From NCBI GenBank assembly GCA_024640625.1, contig JAHEER010000005.1:27039-91038 (forward strand): DNA of 64,000 nt, in the 5' to 3' direction. Under the pieces are notes generated by a model. It was not told where the DNA came from. It ran no database searches and saw nothing but the letters and a program-made list of their open reading frames with translations. The DNA is from Desulfobulbaceae bacterium. Its GTDB lineage: Bacteria > Desulfobacterota > Desulfobulbia > Desulfobulbales > Desulfocapsaceae. A program made the translations under genes and the position numbers. Shown in pieces: positions 53,776 to 62,156 of this stretch. The first letter of the stretch is position 1. Each line of letters starts with the position of its first letter.

Positions 53776-54273
53776 TTACTCTTGCGTATCAGCACTACGC
53801 ACAAAAGCCCGTTCGAGTTTTTTTATCAGTTTCAACGTCTTACCTGTCTCTTCTTCGGACAGGATAGACATGAGTTCCGTGCTCGAATTGGAAAAGCTCT
53901 GCAGGCAGTTCTTCCACAATTCAGCGCCCTGGTCGGTTTCGATGAGCAGGGTGGAGCGTCTATCGTTGGGAGCAACCGAGACGCTTATCAGCGATTTATC
54001 CAGAAGAGTTTTGACGATTTTGGATACATGTGATTTTTCGAAAAGAAGCCGCTCGCACAGATCTTTCTGACTAACCGGGCCCAGCACAATGATTTCGTTG
54101 ATTACGCTGAACTGGTTTGTGTTCAGACCATAGTGCTGACAGACCTGGTTCAGCTCTCTTTGCAGGAACAGGCCACTTTTGATCAACAGCTGCACGAGCA
54201 GTGCTTGGGCTTCCCTGGTCGGCTGGGGTAATGATGCCGCCGTGTGTGTTTCCTTTGAGGTGAGAGAGTGCAT
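53776..54273 (-). CDS. MarR-family transcriptional regulator
   Basis: Winged-helix regulator of 165 residues. Recognition region QKDLCERLLFEKSHVSKIVKTLLDKSLI and wing SVAPNDRRSTLLIETDQG. Divergent from the TRAP operon (about 450 bases between starts) and 50 bases upstream of the DUF3786 gene. Its likely targets are its own gene and possibly the TRAP genes. Inverted repeats just upstream of its start (54301-54349) are candidate operators. ATG 54273 is not preceded by a strong ribosome-binding site. Confidence 0.85.
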   Translation of the reverse strand: MHSLTSKETHTAASLPQPTREAQALLVQLLIKSGLFLQRELNQVCQHYGLNTNQFSVINEIIVLGPVSQKDLCERLLFEKSHVSKIVKTLLDKSLISVSVAPNDRRSTLLIETDQGAELWKNCLQSFSNSSTELMSILSEEETGKTLKLIKKLERAFVRSADTQE

Positions 54274-54721
54274 TGGTGTCCTGAACAGAGAGACCGATGT
54301 TTAGTTTCCATTTCTACTAATAACGGGAAAAGGTTTCCGTGTCAACTAAAAACCGCCCCTTTTGTTCGCCAGGCCAGGTTAGGTATGGTATGGTGATGTA
54401 ATTAAATCGAGGTGATTGAGGCCGCCGTCATCAAACCTAAAGATTTACAAAGTAAAACCTAACAAGAAGTAAACTGGCACATAATGTGAAAAGAATTTAT
54501 TCTGGTGGAATGAGAAAGTTTGGACTCTCACCACCCCTGATGCGAGCCTGGAAGTTCACTGTCATTTGTCTATTTCAGGCAACGGAACCTGGCTTCCACT
54601 GCTCGAAGATCAATTTGGTACATGTCATCATGTGGGATTGATCATCAGGCCAACTGGCCAAGAATCAGACCGGACACTACACCGGGAAGATGAAAATCAC
54701 CAATCATCTGGAGGAAAACCA
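54274..54721. other. Divergent control region between MarR gene and TRAP operon
   Basis: No gene seen. It contains inverted repeats near the MarR start (54301-54349), a -24-like TGGCAC (54475-54480) whose -12 half is poor, and the ribosome-binding site GGAGG before ATG 54722. An apparent frame upstream of ATG 54722 (from 54566) is not conserved. Confidence 0.45.
54301..54349. promoter_or_regulatory. Candidate MarR operators
   Basis: TTAGTT (54301-54306) is mirrored by ACTAA at 54316-54320 and AACTAA at 54344-54349, and between them lies GGAAA-AGG-TTTCC (54326-54338). All are within 80 bases of the MarR start, the usual place for autoregulation. Confidence 0.35.
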
Positions 54722-55873
54722 ATGAAGAAACTTGTAACAGGTGTACTCGCAGTTGCTATGGCAGTGGGATTGGCGTTTGGTACCGCTGATGCTGCCAAGA
54801 GGGAGAAATTTGGCGTGGATGAACGCAGTAAAATCGCCAAGAGGGTAAAATTCGAACCTTCGACCGAGACGATCAAGTGGAAAATGGTCATGCCGTGGTC
54901 CAAGGGGTTGCTGTTTTACGATATTGCTGCCCATTTTGCCGACAGCGTGCGGCTCGCATCGGCCGGCCGCCTTGACATCAAACCGTTTTCGGCAGGCGAA
55001 CTGGTACCAGCCATGCAGTCTTTTGACGCCGTAGCCAAGGGTTCCGCCCAGGTAGGCCATGACTGGCCAGGCTACTGGAAAGGCAAGAACGAGGCCTTTG
55101 TTGCGTTTGCATCGGTACCGTTCGGGCTCGATGCCGAGGGCTACAACATCTGGCTCTATGAAAAAGGCGGCCTGGAGATGATGCAGGAGATCTACGGTCA
55201 ATTTGGCCTCTTTGTACTTCCCGGCGGCCAGACCGGCCAGGAAATGGGACTGTTTTCCAACAAGCGGGCCACCAAGATGGAAGACTTCAAAGGCATGCGC
55301 GTCCGTACCCCGGGCTGGTACATGGATATTATGAACAGCCTGGGCGCATCAGTTTCCCCGCTGCCGGGCGGCGAGGTATATCTGGCCCTGGAGCGCGGGG
55401 TAATCGATGCGGCTGAGTTCTCCTCGCCGGCCATCAACTACCCGATGGGTTTTGATGAAATCACCAAGTACGTCATCCAGCCCGGCGCCCATCAGCCCGG
55501 CATTCAGTGCGGCCTGTTCTTCAACCAGGAAGCCTGGGACAGCCTGCCCGAAGACCTCAAGTGGATCGTCAAAATTGCCGCGGCCGAGACCCAGGCCTGG
55601 TCCTATAACTGGGTCAATGCCTTGAATGCCGAAGCGATAAACAGGTTCACTGAGAACGTTGAAATTGTTATGATGGACAAGGAAACTCTGATCGAGTTTA
55701 GAAAAGTAGCCAAAACCTACCTCGATTCCGTCAAAGAGAAATTTCCCGATGTCAAAAAGGTACTCGACAGCCAGGAAGCCTTCATCGATGAGTACGCGGT
55801 ATGGCGAAAGGCCCGCAGCGGTGTTACCCCGTGGCCGTATGAGACCTATATCTCAGGGCAGATCACCGAATAG
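54722..55873 (+). CDS. dctP: TRAP transporter solute-binding protein DctP
   Basis: Periplasmic binding protein of a TRAP carboxylate transporter. Signal peptide MKKLVTGVLAVAMAVGLAFGTADA, then the DctP fold with the carboxylate-binding Arg in the conserved MRVRTPGWYMDIMNSLGA segment. 383 residues from ATG 54722 (GGAGG before). First gene of dctPQM. The CoA-transferase/SDR/thiolase genes nearby suggest a short hydroxy- or keto-acid as substrate. A hairpin in the gap to dctQ probably sets its higher expression. Confidence 0.92.
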   Translation: MKKLVTGVLAVAMAVGLAFGTADAAKREKFGVDERSKIAKRVKFEPSTETIKWKMVMPWSKGLLFYDIAAHFADSVRLASAGRLDIKPFSAGELVPAMQSFDAVAKGSAQVGHDWPGYWKGKNEAFVAFASVPFGLDAEGYNIWLYEKGGLEMMQEIYGQFGLFVLPGGQTGQEMGLFSNKRATKMEDFKGMRVRTPGWYMDIMNSLGASVSPLPGGEVYLALERGVIDAAEFSSPAINYPMGFDEITKYVIQPGAHQPGIQCGLFFNQEAWDSLPEDLKWIVKIAAAETQAWSYNWVNALNAEAINRFTENVEIVMMDKETLIEFRKVAKTYLDSVKEKFPDVKKVLDSQEAFIDEYAVWRKARSGVTPWPYETYISGQITE

Positions 55874-55904
55874 CCCTAAGTTTCTCAGCAGGATTCTTGC
55901 ACCT

Positions 55905-55932
55905 CCGACCCTTTCCTCCCGGGAGGGGTCGG
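55905..55932 (+). terminator. Intra-operon hairpin between dctP and dctQ
   Basis: CCGACCC (55905-55911) pairs with GGGTCGG (55926-55932), and inside it CCTCCC pairs with GGGAGG. Such hairpins often partially terminate or protect mRNA after binding-protein genes, giving more DctP than membrane subunits. No strong T-run follows. Confidence 0.5.
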
Positions 55933-55967
55933 AAACTGTTTTGCCCAGCTCAACCTGAGGACGTGCA

Positions 55968-56480
55968 ATGTTTGCAAAAATTTCCAGAGGAATCGACTGG
56001 TTCAATACCAAGCAGGGCGACTGGACAGCACTGCTCATTCTTCCGCTTCTCGGCGTGGTGCTCTACGAGGTGATGATGCGCTACGGCTTCAACGCCCCCA
56101 CCGTATGGGGGTTTGAGATGACCGGCTTCCTCTACGGCATGCACTACATGTTCGGCTATTCCTACACGGATGTAAAGGACGGCCATGTCCGGGTCGATAT
56201 CTTCACCTCCATGACCTCGAAGAAAACCCAGGCGCTTATTGGTGCGCTGACGACCCTGGTGATGTTTTTACCGGTGATGATCTGTATGACCATCGCCTCG
56301 GCAAAATACGCCTGGTATTCGGTGGAAACTCTTGAAAGGGGCTCAACCAGTTGGGCACCGCCGATTTACCCCTACAAGATAATCATGGCATTGTGCTTCT
56401 TCTTGCTTCTGCTGCAGGGTCTCTCCAATCTGATCAAATACCTGCAGATCGTTTTCGATAAAGAAGAGGTGCAGCCATGA
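55968..56480 (+). CDS. dctQ: TRAP transporter small membrane subunit DctQ
   Basis: Four-helix inner-membrane subunit of 170 residues, typical of DctQ (YEVMMRYGFNAPTVWGFEMTGFLYGMHYM and a later GHVRVDIF). It overlaps dctM by four bases (56477-56480), so translation is coupled. GAGGA precedes ATG 55968. Confidence 0.92.
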   Translation: MFAKISRGIDWFNTKQGDWTALLILPLLGVVLYEVMMRYGFNAPTVWGFEMTGFLYGMHYMFGYSYTDVKDGHVRVDIFTSMTSKKTQALIGALTTLVMFLPVMICMTIASAKYAWYSVETLERGSTSWAPPIYPYKIIMALCFFLLLLQGLSNLIKYLQIVFDKEEVQP

Positions 56481-57820
56481 GCCCTGAATTCCTGACGGTG
56501 GCTATGTTCGCCACCCTTATAGCAGCTATCGCCCTTGGGCACCCGCTGGCCTATACCCTGATGGCAGTGGCCACGCTTTTTGGTCTGATTGACAACGGGT
56601 GGGATATCGCCGGTCTGTTCGACATGTTTGTTAATAACGCCTGGGGACTGATGAACAACTATGTGCTGGTGGCCATTCCCCTGTTCATCATGATGGCCCA
56701 GTTGCTCGACCGCTCCAAGGTGGCCGACGAGCTGTTCGAAACCCTTTATGTGGTACTGGGCGGACTCAAGGGAGGACTCGGCTTGGCCGTCGTAGTGGTC
56801 TGCACGGTCTTTGCCGCCACCACGGGTATCATCGGCGCCTCCGTGGTTGCCATGGGGCTGCTGGCCACTCCTGCCCTGATGAAGAAGGAATACCAGAAAG
56901 AGATGTCCGCCGGCATCATCTGTGCCGCCGGTACCCTGGGTATCCTCATTCCGCCGAGTATCATGATGGTGGTCTATGGCGGTTTGACCGGTATGAAGGA
57001 AACCTCCGTCGGCAACCTGTTTGCCGGTGCGATCTTTCCAGGCCTGGTTCTGTCAGGCCTCTATTTTCTCTATATCTACGTGCGCTGCACCATCAATCCG
57101 AAACTGGGACCGCCGATTACCCGAGAGGAGGCCTCCCGCTGGACGCCAATGCAGAAGGTTGTTTTGACGCTCAAATCACTGATCCCGCCAATGGCTTTGA
57201 TCCTCGCGGTAATGGGAACGATCCTGGCTGGTGTGGCAACGCCGTCTGAGGCAGCCGCGTTGGGTGCCTTCGGAGCACTGATTCTGGCGATCGTTAACAG
57301 GAAATTCAGTATGCAGGTGCTGATCGACTCTTCCCGCTCCACCCTGAGTACTACCGCCATGGTGATGATGCTGTTCATCGGCGGCAAGTTTTTCTCCACG
57401 GTATTTCTGTCCATGGGCGGGGGGGATGTGGTCGCCGATGTACTGGTGGGCTCCGGGTTGAACCGTTGGCTGGTGCTGGTCATCATGATGGGTATTGTTT
57501 TCCTGATGGGTATGTTCATCGATTGGGCAGCCATTCTGCTGGTAACCGTACCGATCTTTATGCCGATCGCCATGGAGCTCGAATTCGATCCGCTCTGGTT
57601 TTCGATCCTGCTCTGCGTGAACCTGCAGACTTCTTTTTTGACTCCGCCCTTCGGTTACGCGCTGTTCTATTTCAAAGGCGTGGCTCCGCCGGAATTTACC
57701 ATGGGCCATATCTATCGAGGCATTATCCCCTTCGTAATCCTGCAGCTGGTCGGGCTCATTATTCTGGCCGTGTTCCCCGGGCTCATCACCTGGCTGCCGG
57801 ACCTCTTTTTCGGCCGTTAA
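56477..57820 (+). CDS. dctM: TRAP transporter large membrane subunit DctM
   Basis: About 12-helix sodium-driven permease of 447 residues, with the DctM signatures IGASVVAMGLLATPALMKKEYQKEMSAGIICAAGTLGILIPPSIMMVVYGG and the later MFIDWAAILLVTVPIF region. Translation-coupled to dctQ. A strong terminator follows at 57850. Confidence 0.93.
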   Translation: MSPEFLTVAMFATLIAAIALGHPLAYTLMAVATLFGLIDNGWDIAGLFDMFVNNAWGLMNNYVLVAIPLFIMMAQLLDRSKVADELFETLYVVLGGLKGGLGLAVVVVCTVFAATTGIIGASVVAMGLLATPALMKKEYQKEMSAGIICAAGTLGILIPPSIMMVVYGGLTGMKETSVGNLFAGAIFPGLVLSGLYFLYIYVRCTINPKLGPPITREEASRWTPMQKVVLTLKSLIPPMALILAVMGTILAGVATPSEAAALGAFGALILAIVNRKFSMQVLIDSSRSTLSTTAMVMMLFIGGKFFSTVFLSMGGGDVVADVLVGSGLNRWLVLVIMMGIVFLMGMFIDWAAILLVTVPIFMPIAMELEFDPLWFSILLCVNLQTSFLTPPFGYALFYFKGVAPPEFTMGHIYRGIIPFVILQLVGLIILAVFPGLITWLPDLFFGR

Positions 57821-57849
57821 CTTTACTTCAGCACTTCCTCATCTGGTAT

Positions 57850-57876
57850 GGCCGCAAAATCTTTGATTTTGCGGCC
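57850..57876 (+). terminator. Strong terminator of the TRAP operon
   Basis: GGCCGCAAAATC-TTT-GATTTTGCGGCC forms a perfect 12-bp stem, followed by TTGTTCATTTC. It sits 30 bases after the dctM stop and separates the TRAP operon from the σ54 activator gene. Confidence 0.85.
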
Positions 57877-58025
57877 TTGTTCATTTCATCCCGCCCCGGT
57901 CTGCTCTATTTGATATCCTGACTTTTAGTACCCCCAGTAATGAATTGGCTTGTATGTTTTAATAAGAGCCAGTATATGTAGCAAAAAATCAACATGTCGC
58001 AAATTTGAAACAGTTTGGGGTGCCC

Positions 58026-59453
58026 ATGACCAGGCCACGAAATTCTTCTGCAAACCTTCTCGATTTCCACACCGAGCCGACCATTGAAACAGAGCTCGAG
58101 ACCCTGAAGCTGATCTTCGAGCATATCGGTGAAGGTATCTGTGTGGTCAACACCGACGGCATCATTACCCACTTCAATAAGGCCTATGGAAAATTTCTGG
58201 ACCTAGATCCTGAGGCCCAGATCGGGCGCCATATAAGCGAAGTTGTCGAGAACACGCGCATGCATATAGTGGCTCAAACCGGCAGGGCCGAGATCAATGA
58301 GAGCCAGTCGATCAAAGGCCAGAAGATGATCGTTCAACGTATCCCGATTAAAAAGGACGGCAAGGTAGTCGGTGTGTTCGGTCAGGTAATATTCAAGGAC
58401 AGCAAGGAAGTGGGTCAGCTGGCGCAGAAACTGAGCGAACTCGAGTCGAGGGTGCGCATCTATCAAAAAGACCTGGAATCCCTGAGAACCGCCAAGTACT
58501 CACTTGACAGCATCGTGGGGTCCAGTGCCGCCATTAAAGCGGCCAAGAGGGAAGCGCTGAAAGCAGCCCGCACCAGCCTGTCTGTTCTGATAACCGGGGA
58601 GTCCGGCACAGGCAAGGAACTCTTCGCCCAGTCGATTCACAATGCCAGTGACAGAAAACCGTTTCCGATGATCAGGCTGAACTGTGCCGCCATACCCGCT
58701 GAATTGCTGGAATCGGAACTCTTCGGATACGAGAAAGGCGCCTTCACCGGAGCAAAAAATAGTGGCAAGAAAGGTAAGTTCGAACTGGCCGACAAGGGCT
58801 CCCTGTTTCTTGACGAGATTGGCGATCTGCCCATCGACATGCAGCCGAAGCTGCTGCGGGTGCTTGAAGAGAAGGAGTTCGAACGCCTCGGCGGAAACCG
58901 GGTGCTGCGCTCCGATTTCAGGCTGATCGCGGCCAGCAACCAGGACCTTGATTCGAAGGTGAAAGAACGTGCGTTCAGAGCCGATCTCTTCTACCGGCTC
59001 AACGTCATGCATGTGCACATCCCGCCCTTGCGGGAGCGTGCCGATGATATTCTGCTGATTGCCCGCCACCTCATCAAAAAGATTTCTGAGGAGACCAGGC
59101 AGCAGGAGCTTGCCCTCACATATGGAGCCGAGGAACTGCTGACGCGTCACTCCTGGCCCGGCAATGTCAGGGAGCTGAACAATGTGATAGAGCGAACCGT
59201 GGCTACCTGCGAGGGGGAACAGATCACCCCGGCGGACCTGCCTTTCTATCTGCACAAAAGCAGTGCCGATCCAGGCATAATACAACGTTCCCTGCTCAAG
59301 GAGGTGGTTGCCAAGGCCGAAAAGGCCGCCATTCAGGACGCGCTGAAGATGACAGATTACAATAAGATGAGCGCGGCGAACCTGCTTGGCATTCACCGGA
59401 CACTGCTTTACAAGAAAATCAGAAAATACAGAATCCCCCTCACTCCCGGATAG
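58026..59453 (+). CDS. σ54-dependent activator with PAS sensor domain
   Basis: One-component regulator: PAS domain (about residues 20-130, FEHIGEGICVVNTDGIITHFNKAYGKFL), short coiled coil, AAA+ σ54-interaction domain (GESGTGKE, GAFTGA, GATLFLDEIGDL-type Walker B seen as SLFLDEIGDL; about 160-395) and Fis-type HTH (about 435-475). No receiver domain. It lies between the TRAP operon and the divergent CoA-transferase/SDR-thiolase genes, both of whose intergenic promoters look σ54-dependent. It is the probable activator of the acid-utilisation genes. ATG 58026 is preferred over TTG 58005. Confidence 0.92.
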   Translation: MTRPRNSSANLLDFHTEPTIETELETLKLIFEHIGEGICVVNTDGIITHFNKAYGKFLDLDPEAQIGRHISEVVENTRMHIVAQTGRAEINESQSIKGQKMIVQRIPIKKDGKVVGVFGQVIFKDSKEVGQLAQKLSELESRVRIYQKDLESLRTAKYSLDSIVGSSAAIKAAKREALKAARTSLSVLITGESGTGKELFAQSIHNASDRKPFPMIRLNCAAIPAELLESELFGYEKGAFTGAKNSGKKGKFELADKGSLFLDEIGDLPIDMQPKLLRVLEEKEFERLGGNRVLRSDFRLIAASNQDLDSKVKERAFRADLFYRLNVMHVHIPPLRERADDILLIARHLIKKISEETRQQELALTYGAEELLTRHSWPGNVRELNNVIERTVATCEGEQITPADLPFYLHKSSADPGIIQRSLLKEVVAKAEKAAIQDALKMTDYNKMSAANLLGIHRTLLYKKIRKYRIPLTPG

Positions 59454-59492
59454 GCAAGGTCGATTCGGCCGGGAAGCCCTCTGCCTCAAAGA

Positions 59493-61088
59493 TCAGGATA
59501 ATTCAAGCCCCATTTTTCCCGGTTTGAATATCGCGGTATCCATTATCTTGGGCGGTTCCTTGAGCACCGGCGCAAAGCCCATCCGGTCAAGAATGTCTTT
59601 CTGCAGATCCATGCCGGGAGCTATTTCGGTTAGCACCATGCCTTCTTCGGTGAGCCGGAATACACATCGTTCGGTTATGTAGATTGCGGTCTGTCCCCGT
59701 TTGATCGAGTATTTACCGCTAAAGGTAACATGTTCCACCTGATCATCGACGAATTTGGTGGATTTCCCTTCGCTTATCACTTTCATTGTGCCGTCTTCAA
59801 CCAGTAGTTCCAGTCCGCCGGCTGTAAAAGTACCGACGAATACAACCGTCTTGGCGTTCTGGCTGATATTAATGAAGCCCCCGGCTCCCGCCAGTTTCGG
59901 ACCGAATTTGCTGACGTTGACGTTACCAAAGCGATCGGCCTGGGCCATACCGAGAAAGGTAATGTCGAGGCCGCCGCCGTCGTAGTAATCGAACTGGTAA
60001 GGCTGATCGATCAAGGCATCGGTATTTATGGCAGCACCAAAACTGAGCCCTCCAACCGGTATCCCGCCAATCACTCCCGGCTCAGCAGTCAACACGATTC
60101 GATCGAGGACATTTTCCTCGTTAACTACATTGGAGACTCCTTCCGGCATGCCAATGCCAAGATTCACTATATCGCCAGCTCTTAGTTCGAAAGCGGCCCT
60201 GCGGGCAATTATCTTGCGGGCGCCCATCTCCATGGGCGGTATGGACTCGACGGGGATCTTGATCTCGCAGCTGTAGGACGGGTTATATTGCTCTCCAAAG
60301 GTCTGCCAGTGATTTTCAGAATCGGCAACCACCACATAATCAACAAAAATTCCAGGTATTTTCACATCCCGAGCGGGCAAAGTGCCATAATCGGCAATCC
60401 GTTCAACCTGCACCAGCACTTTGCCCCCTGAATTTCTTACCGCCATGGCAATAGCCAGAACCTCAAGGGTCAAGGCCTCTTTTTCCATAGTGATATTGCC
60501 GGTCGGATCTGCGGTAGTACCACGAATCAGTGCGATATCAATCGGAAAGGTCTTGTAGGCCAGGTATTCTTCGCCATCGATAATCATCAACTCGACCAGC
60601 TCTTCAGTGGTGACGTCGTTGATTTTGCCTCCCCCGTTCCGTGGGTCGACGTAGGTTCCAAGACCCACTGCACTGATGGTGCGTGGTTTTTTGGCAGCGA
60701 TGTCGCGGAACATGGTCGAGATGATACCCTGCGGCAGATTGTAGGCACTGATCTTGTTCTCCATTGCCTGTTTCTGCAGACCGGGTACCAGGCCCCAGTG
60801 GCCGCCGACAACTTTGCCCACCATTCCGGGATGAATGAAGTGGTTGAGGCCCCGCGACTTGCCGTCACCCTGTCCGGCAGCATAGACGAGACCGATATTT
60901 TGGGGTTCGCCGCTTTCCAGAAAGCGCTTTTCCAGAGCAACGGCAAGATGTTCGGCAAAACCAGTGCCGACAAAACCGCCGGTGGCAATCATGCTCCCGT
61001 TCTTTATAACGGCGACCGCTTCAGCAGCTGAAACGACTTTATTCTGCCGAGGGCCATTATTTGCGGGTGAGGTTGGTTGTGTAGTCAT
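59493..61088 (-). CDS. Acetate/3-ketoacid CoA-transferase (fused α-β, PCT/YdiF type)
   Basis: Single-chain class I CoA transferase of 531 residues, with the α-like part about 1-290 and the β-like part about 295-520. The catalytic Glu is E336 (TAEPGVIGG). An intact glycine-rich loop GTGFAEHL precedes in α. It moves CoA from acetyl- or succinyl-CoA to acetoacetate or another short acid. It has a σ54 promoter (61168-61153) upstream. It is divergent from the SDR-thiolase genes, which supply a natural next step after acetoacetyl-CoA. Confidence 0.9.
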   Translation of the reverse strand: MTTQPTSPANNGPRQNKVVSAAEAVAVIKNGSMIATGGFVGTGFAEHLAVALEKRFLESGEPQNIGLVYAAGQGDGKSRGLNHFIHPGMVGKVVGGHWGLVPGLQKQAMENKISAYNLPQGIISTMFRDIAAKKPRTISAVGLGTYVDPRNGGGKINDVTTEELVELMIIDGEEYLAYKTFPIDIALIRGTTADPTGNITMEKEALTLEVLAIAMAVRNSGGKVLVQVERIADYGTLPARDVKIPGIFVDYVVVADSENHWQTFGEQYNPSYSCEIKIPVESIPPMEMGARKIIARRAAFELRAGDIVNLGIGMPEGVSNVVNEENVLDRIVLTAEPGVIGGIPVGGLSFGAAINTDALIDQPYQFDYYDGGGLDITFLGMAQADRFGNVNVSKFGPKLAGAGGFINISQNAKTVVFVGTFTAGGLELLVEDGTMKVISEGKSTKFVDDQVEHVTFSGKYSIKRGQTAIYITERCVFRLTEEGMVLTEIAPGMDLQKDILDRMGFAPVLKEPPKIMDTAIFKPGKMGLELS

Positions 61089-61152
61089 CGATTATGTACC
61101 TTGGAAGAGAGGATCTTGGTCTCAATAACGTCTTCTATATCCCAGTAAACTG

Positions 61153-61168
61153 AGCAAAAAACATGCCC
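61153..61168 (-). promoter_or_regulatory. σ54 promoter of the CoA-transferase gene
   Basis: Read on the minus strand: GGGCATG-TTTT-TTGCT (61168 down to 61153). GG and GC are ten bases apart, and it matches TGGCACG-N4-TTGCA closely. It lies about 65 bases upstream of the start at 61088. Confidence 0.65.
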
Positions 61169-61234
61169 GATCAGGAAATTCACTGAAAGACAAGTAGATC
61201 CATTACCGATTAATTTGCCGCATCTGATAAGAGC

Positions 61235-61250
61235 TGGCGCGCTGATTGCA
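61235..61250 (+). promoter_or_regulatory. σ54 promoter of the SDR-thiolase genes
   Basis: TGGCGCG-CTGA-TTGCA on the plus strand, differing from the σ54 consensus TGGCACG-N4-TTGCA at one base; GG and GC lie ten bases apart. It is 80 bases upstream of ATG 61331. Confidence 0.75.
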
Positions 61251-61330
61251 GCATAGAAATCCTATCCAAAGTCCGCTCATTGGCAGACCGATAAATTTAG
61301 CATTGCTAGAAAATTGAAACGGAGAAGGGT

Positions 61331-62125
61331 ATGCTCTCAATCAGAGATTCCGTAGCTGTCATCACCGGGGGCAGCGGAGGAATAGGAAAGGTCCTGGCCG
61401 AATACTGGCTGACCAACGGCGGCAAAGTCATAAATGCAGATGTGGAGGAGGATGGTCTGAGAAGCACCGAGCAGGAGCTGAGAAAGATCAGCGACAGCAT
61501 TGCTTCCATTGTCTGCGACGTGACCAGTGAAGAGGACAATTCGCGGCTGGCCTCATTTGCCATGGAGCGCTTCGGCGCCATTAACCTGGTTGCCCCGTTT
61601 GCGGGCATTACCGCAGACGGCCTGATGATCAACACGGACAGGGAGAGCGGTAAGGTTGTCGGGAAAATGGCGCTGGATCGTTTCAAAAAAGTGGTCGACA
61701 TAAATCTGACCGGCGTCTTCCTGACGGTCCGCGAGTGCGTTGAGCAGATGATCAACAACGGCTGCAAAGGACTTGTCTGTGTGGTATCTTCAACAGGCTC
61801 GCTGGGCACCGCAGGTCAATTGAATTATTCATCGTCGAAAGCGGCCATGTCCGTGTTTCCGAAGGTGCTCATGGCGGAATTTTTCCGCCGCAACATTGCT
61901 GACAATATACGTTGTATGGCTGTTGCGCCGGGCTATGTGGCGACTCCGATGGTGAAAAACATGGATGAAAGAATTATTTCCAGAATAGTCGAGCAGATTC
62001 CGATTGGACGCTTGATAGAACCAGTGGAAATTGTTTCAATTGTCGCCGAGCTGTACAGAAATGAGGCAATGGCTGGAGAAACCGTGTTTGTGCATGGCGG
62101 TTTGAGGCTCGGGTCAAAAGGATAA
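61331..62125 (+). CDS. Short-chain dehydrogenase (3-hydroxyacyl/3-hydroxybutyrate type)
   Basis: NAD(H)-dependent SDR of 264 residues. Nucleotide motif GGSGGIGKVLAEYW, NAD preference from the Asp after β2 (INADVEED), and catalytic Ser-Tyr-Lys in VVSSTGSLGTAGQLNYSSSK. An acid-oxidising role such as 3-hydroxybutyrate to acetoacetate fits the context, or a 3-hydroxyacyl-CoA to 3-ketoacyl-CoA step. ATG 61331 follows GGAGAAGGGT. Co-transcribed with the thiolase 31 bases downstream. Confidence 0.88.
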   Translation: MLSIRDSVAVITGGSGGIGKVLAEYWLTNGGKVINADVEEDGLRSTEQELRKISDSIASIVCDVTSEEDNSRLASFAMERFGAINLVAPFAGITADGLMINTDRESGKVVGKMALDRFKKVVDINLTGVFLTVRECVEQMINNGCKGLVCVVSSTGSLGTAGQLNYSSSKAAMSVFPKVLMAEFFRRNIADNIRCMAVAPGYVATPMVKNMDERIISRIVEQIPIGRLIEPVEIVSIVAELYRNEAMAGETVFVHGGLRLGSKG

Positions 62126-62156
62126 TTTTTCAAACTACCAGCGAGGTACACAAACA

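Noticed and set aside
54475..54490. σ54 promoter for the TRAP operon
   Set aside because: The -24 part TGGCAC is perfect, but the -12 position has GA instead of GC and lacks TTG; too weak to call.
58500..59489. A 329-codon minus-strand frame
   Set aside because: Antisense to the AAA+ domain of the σ54 activator; no ribosome-binding site or recognisable domain.
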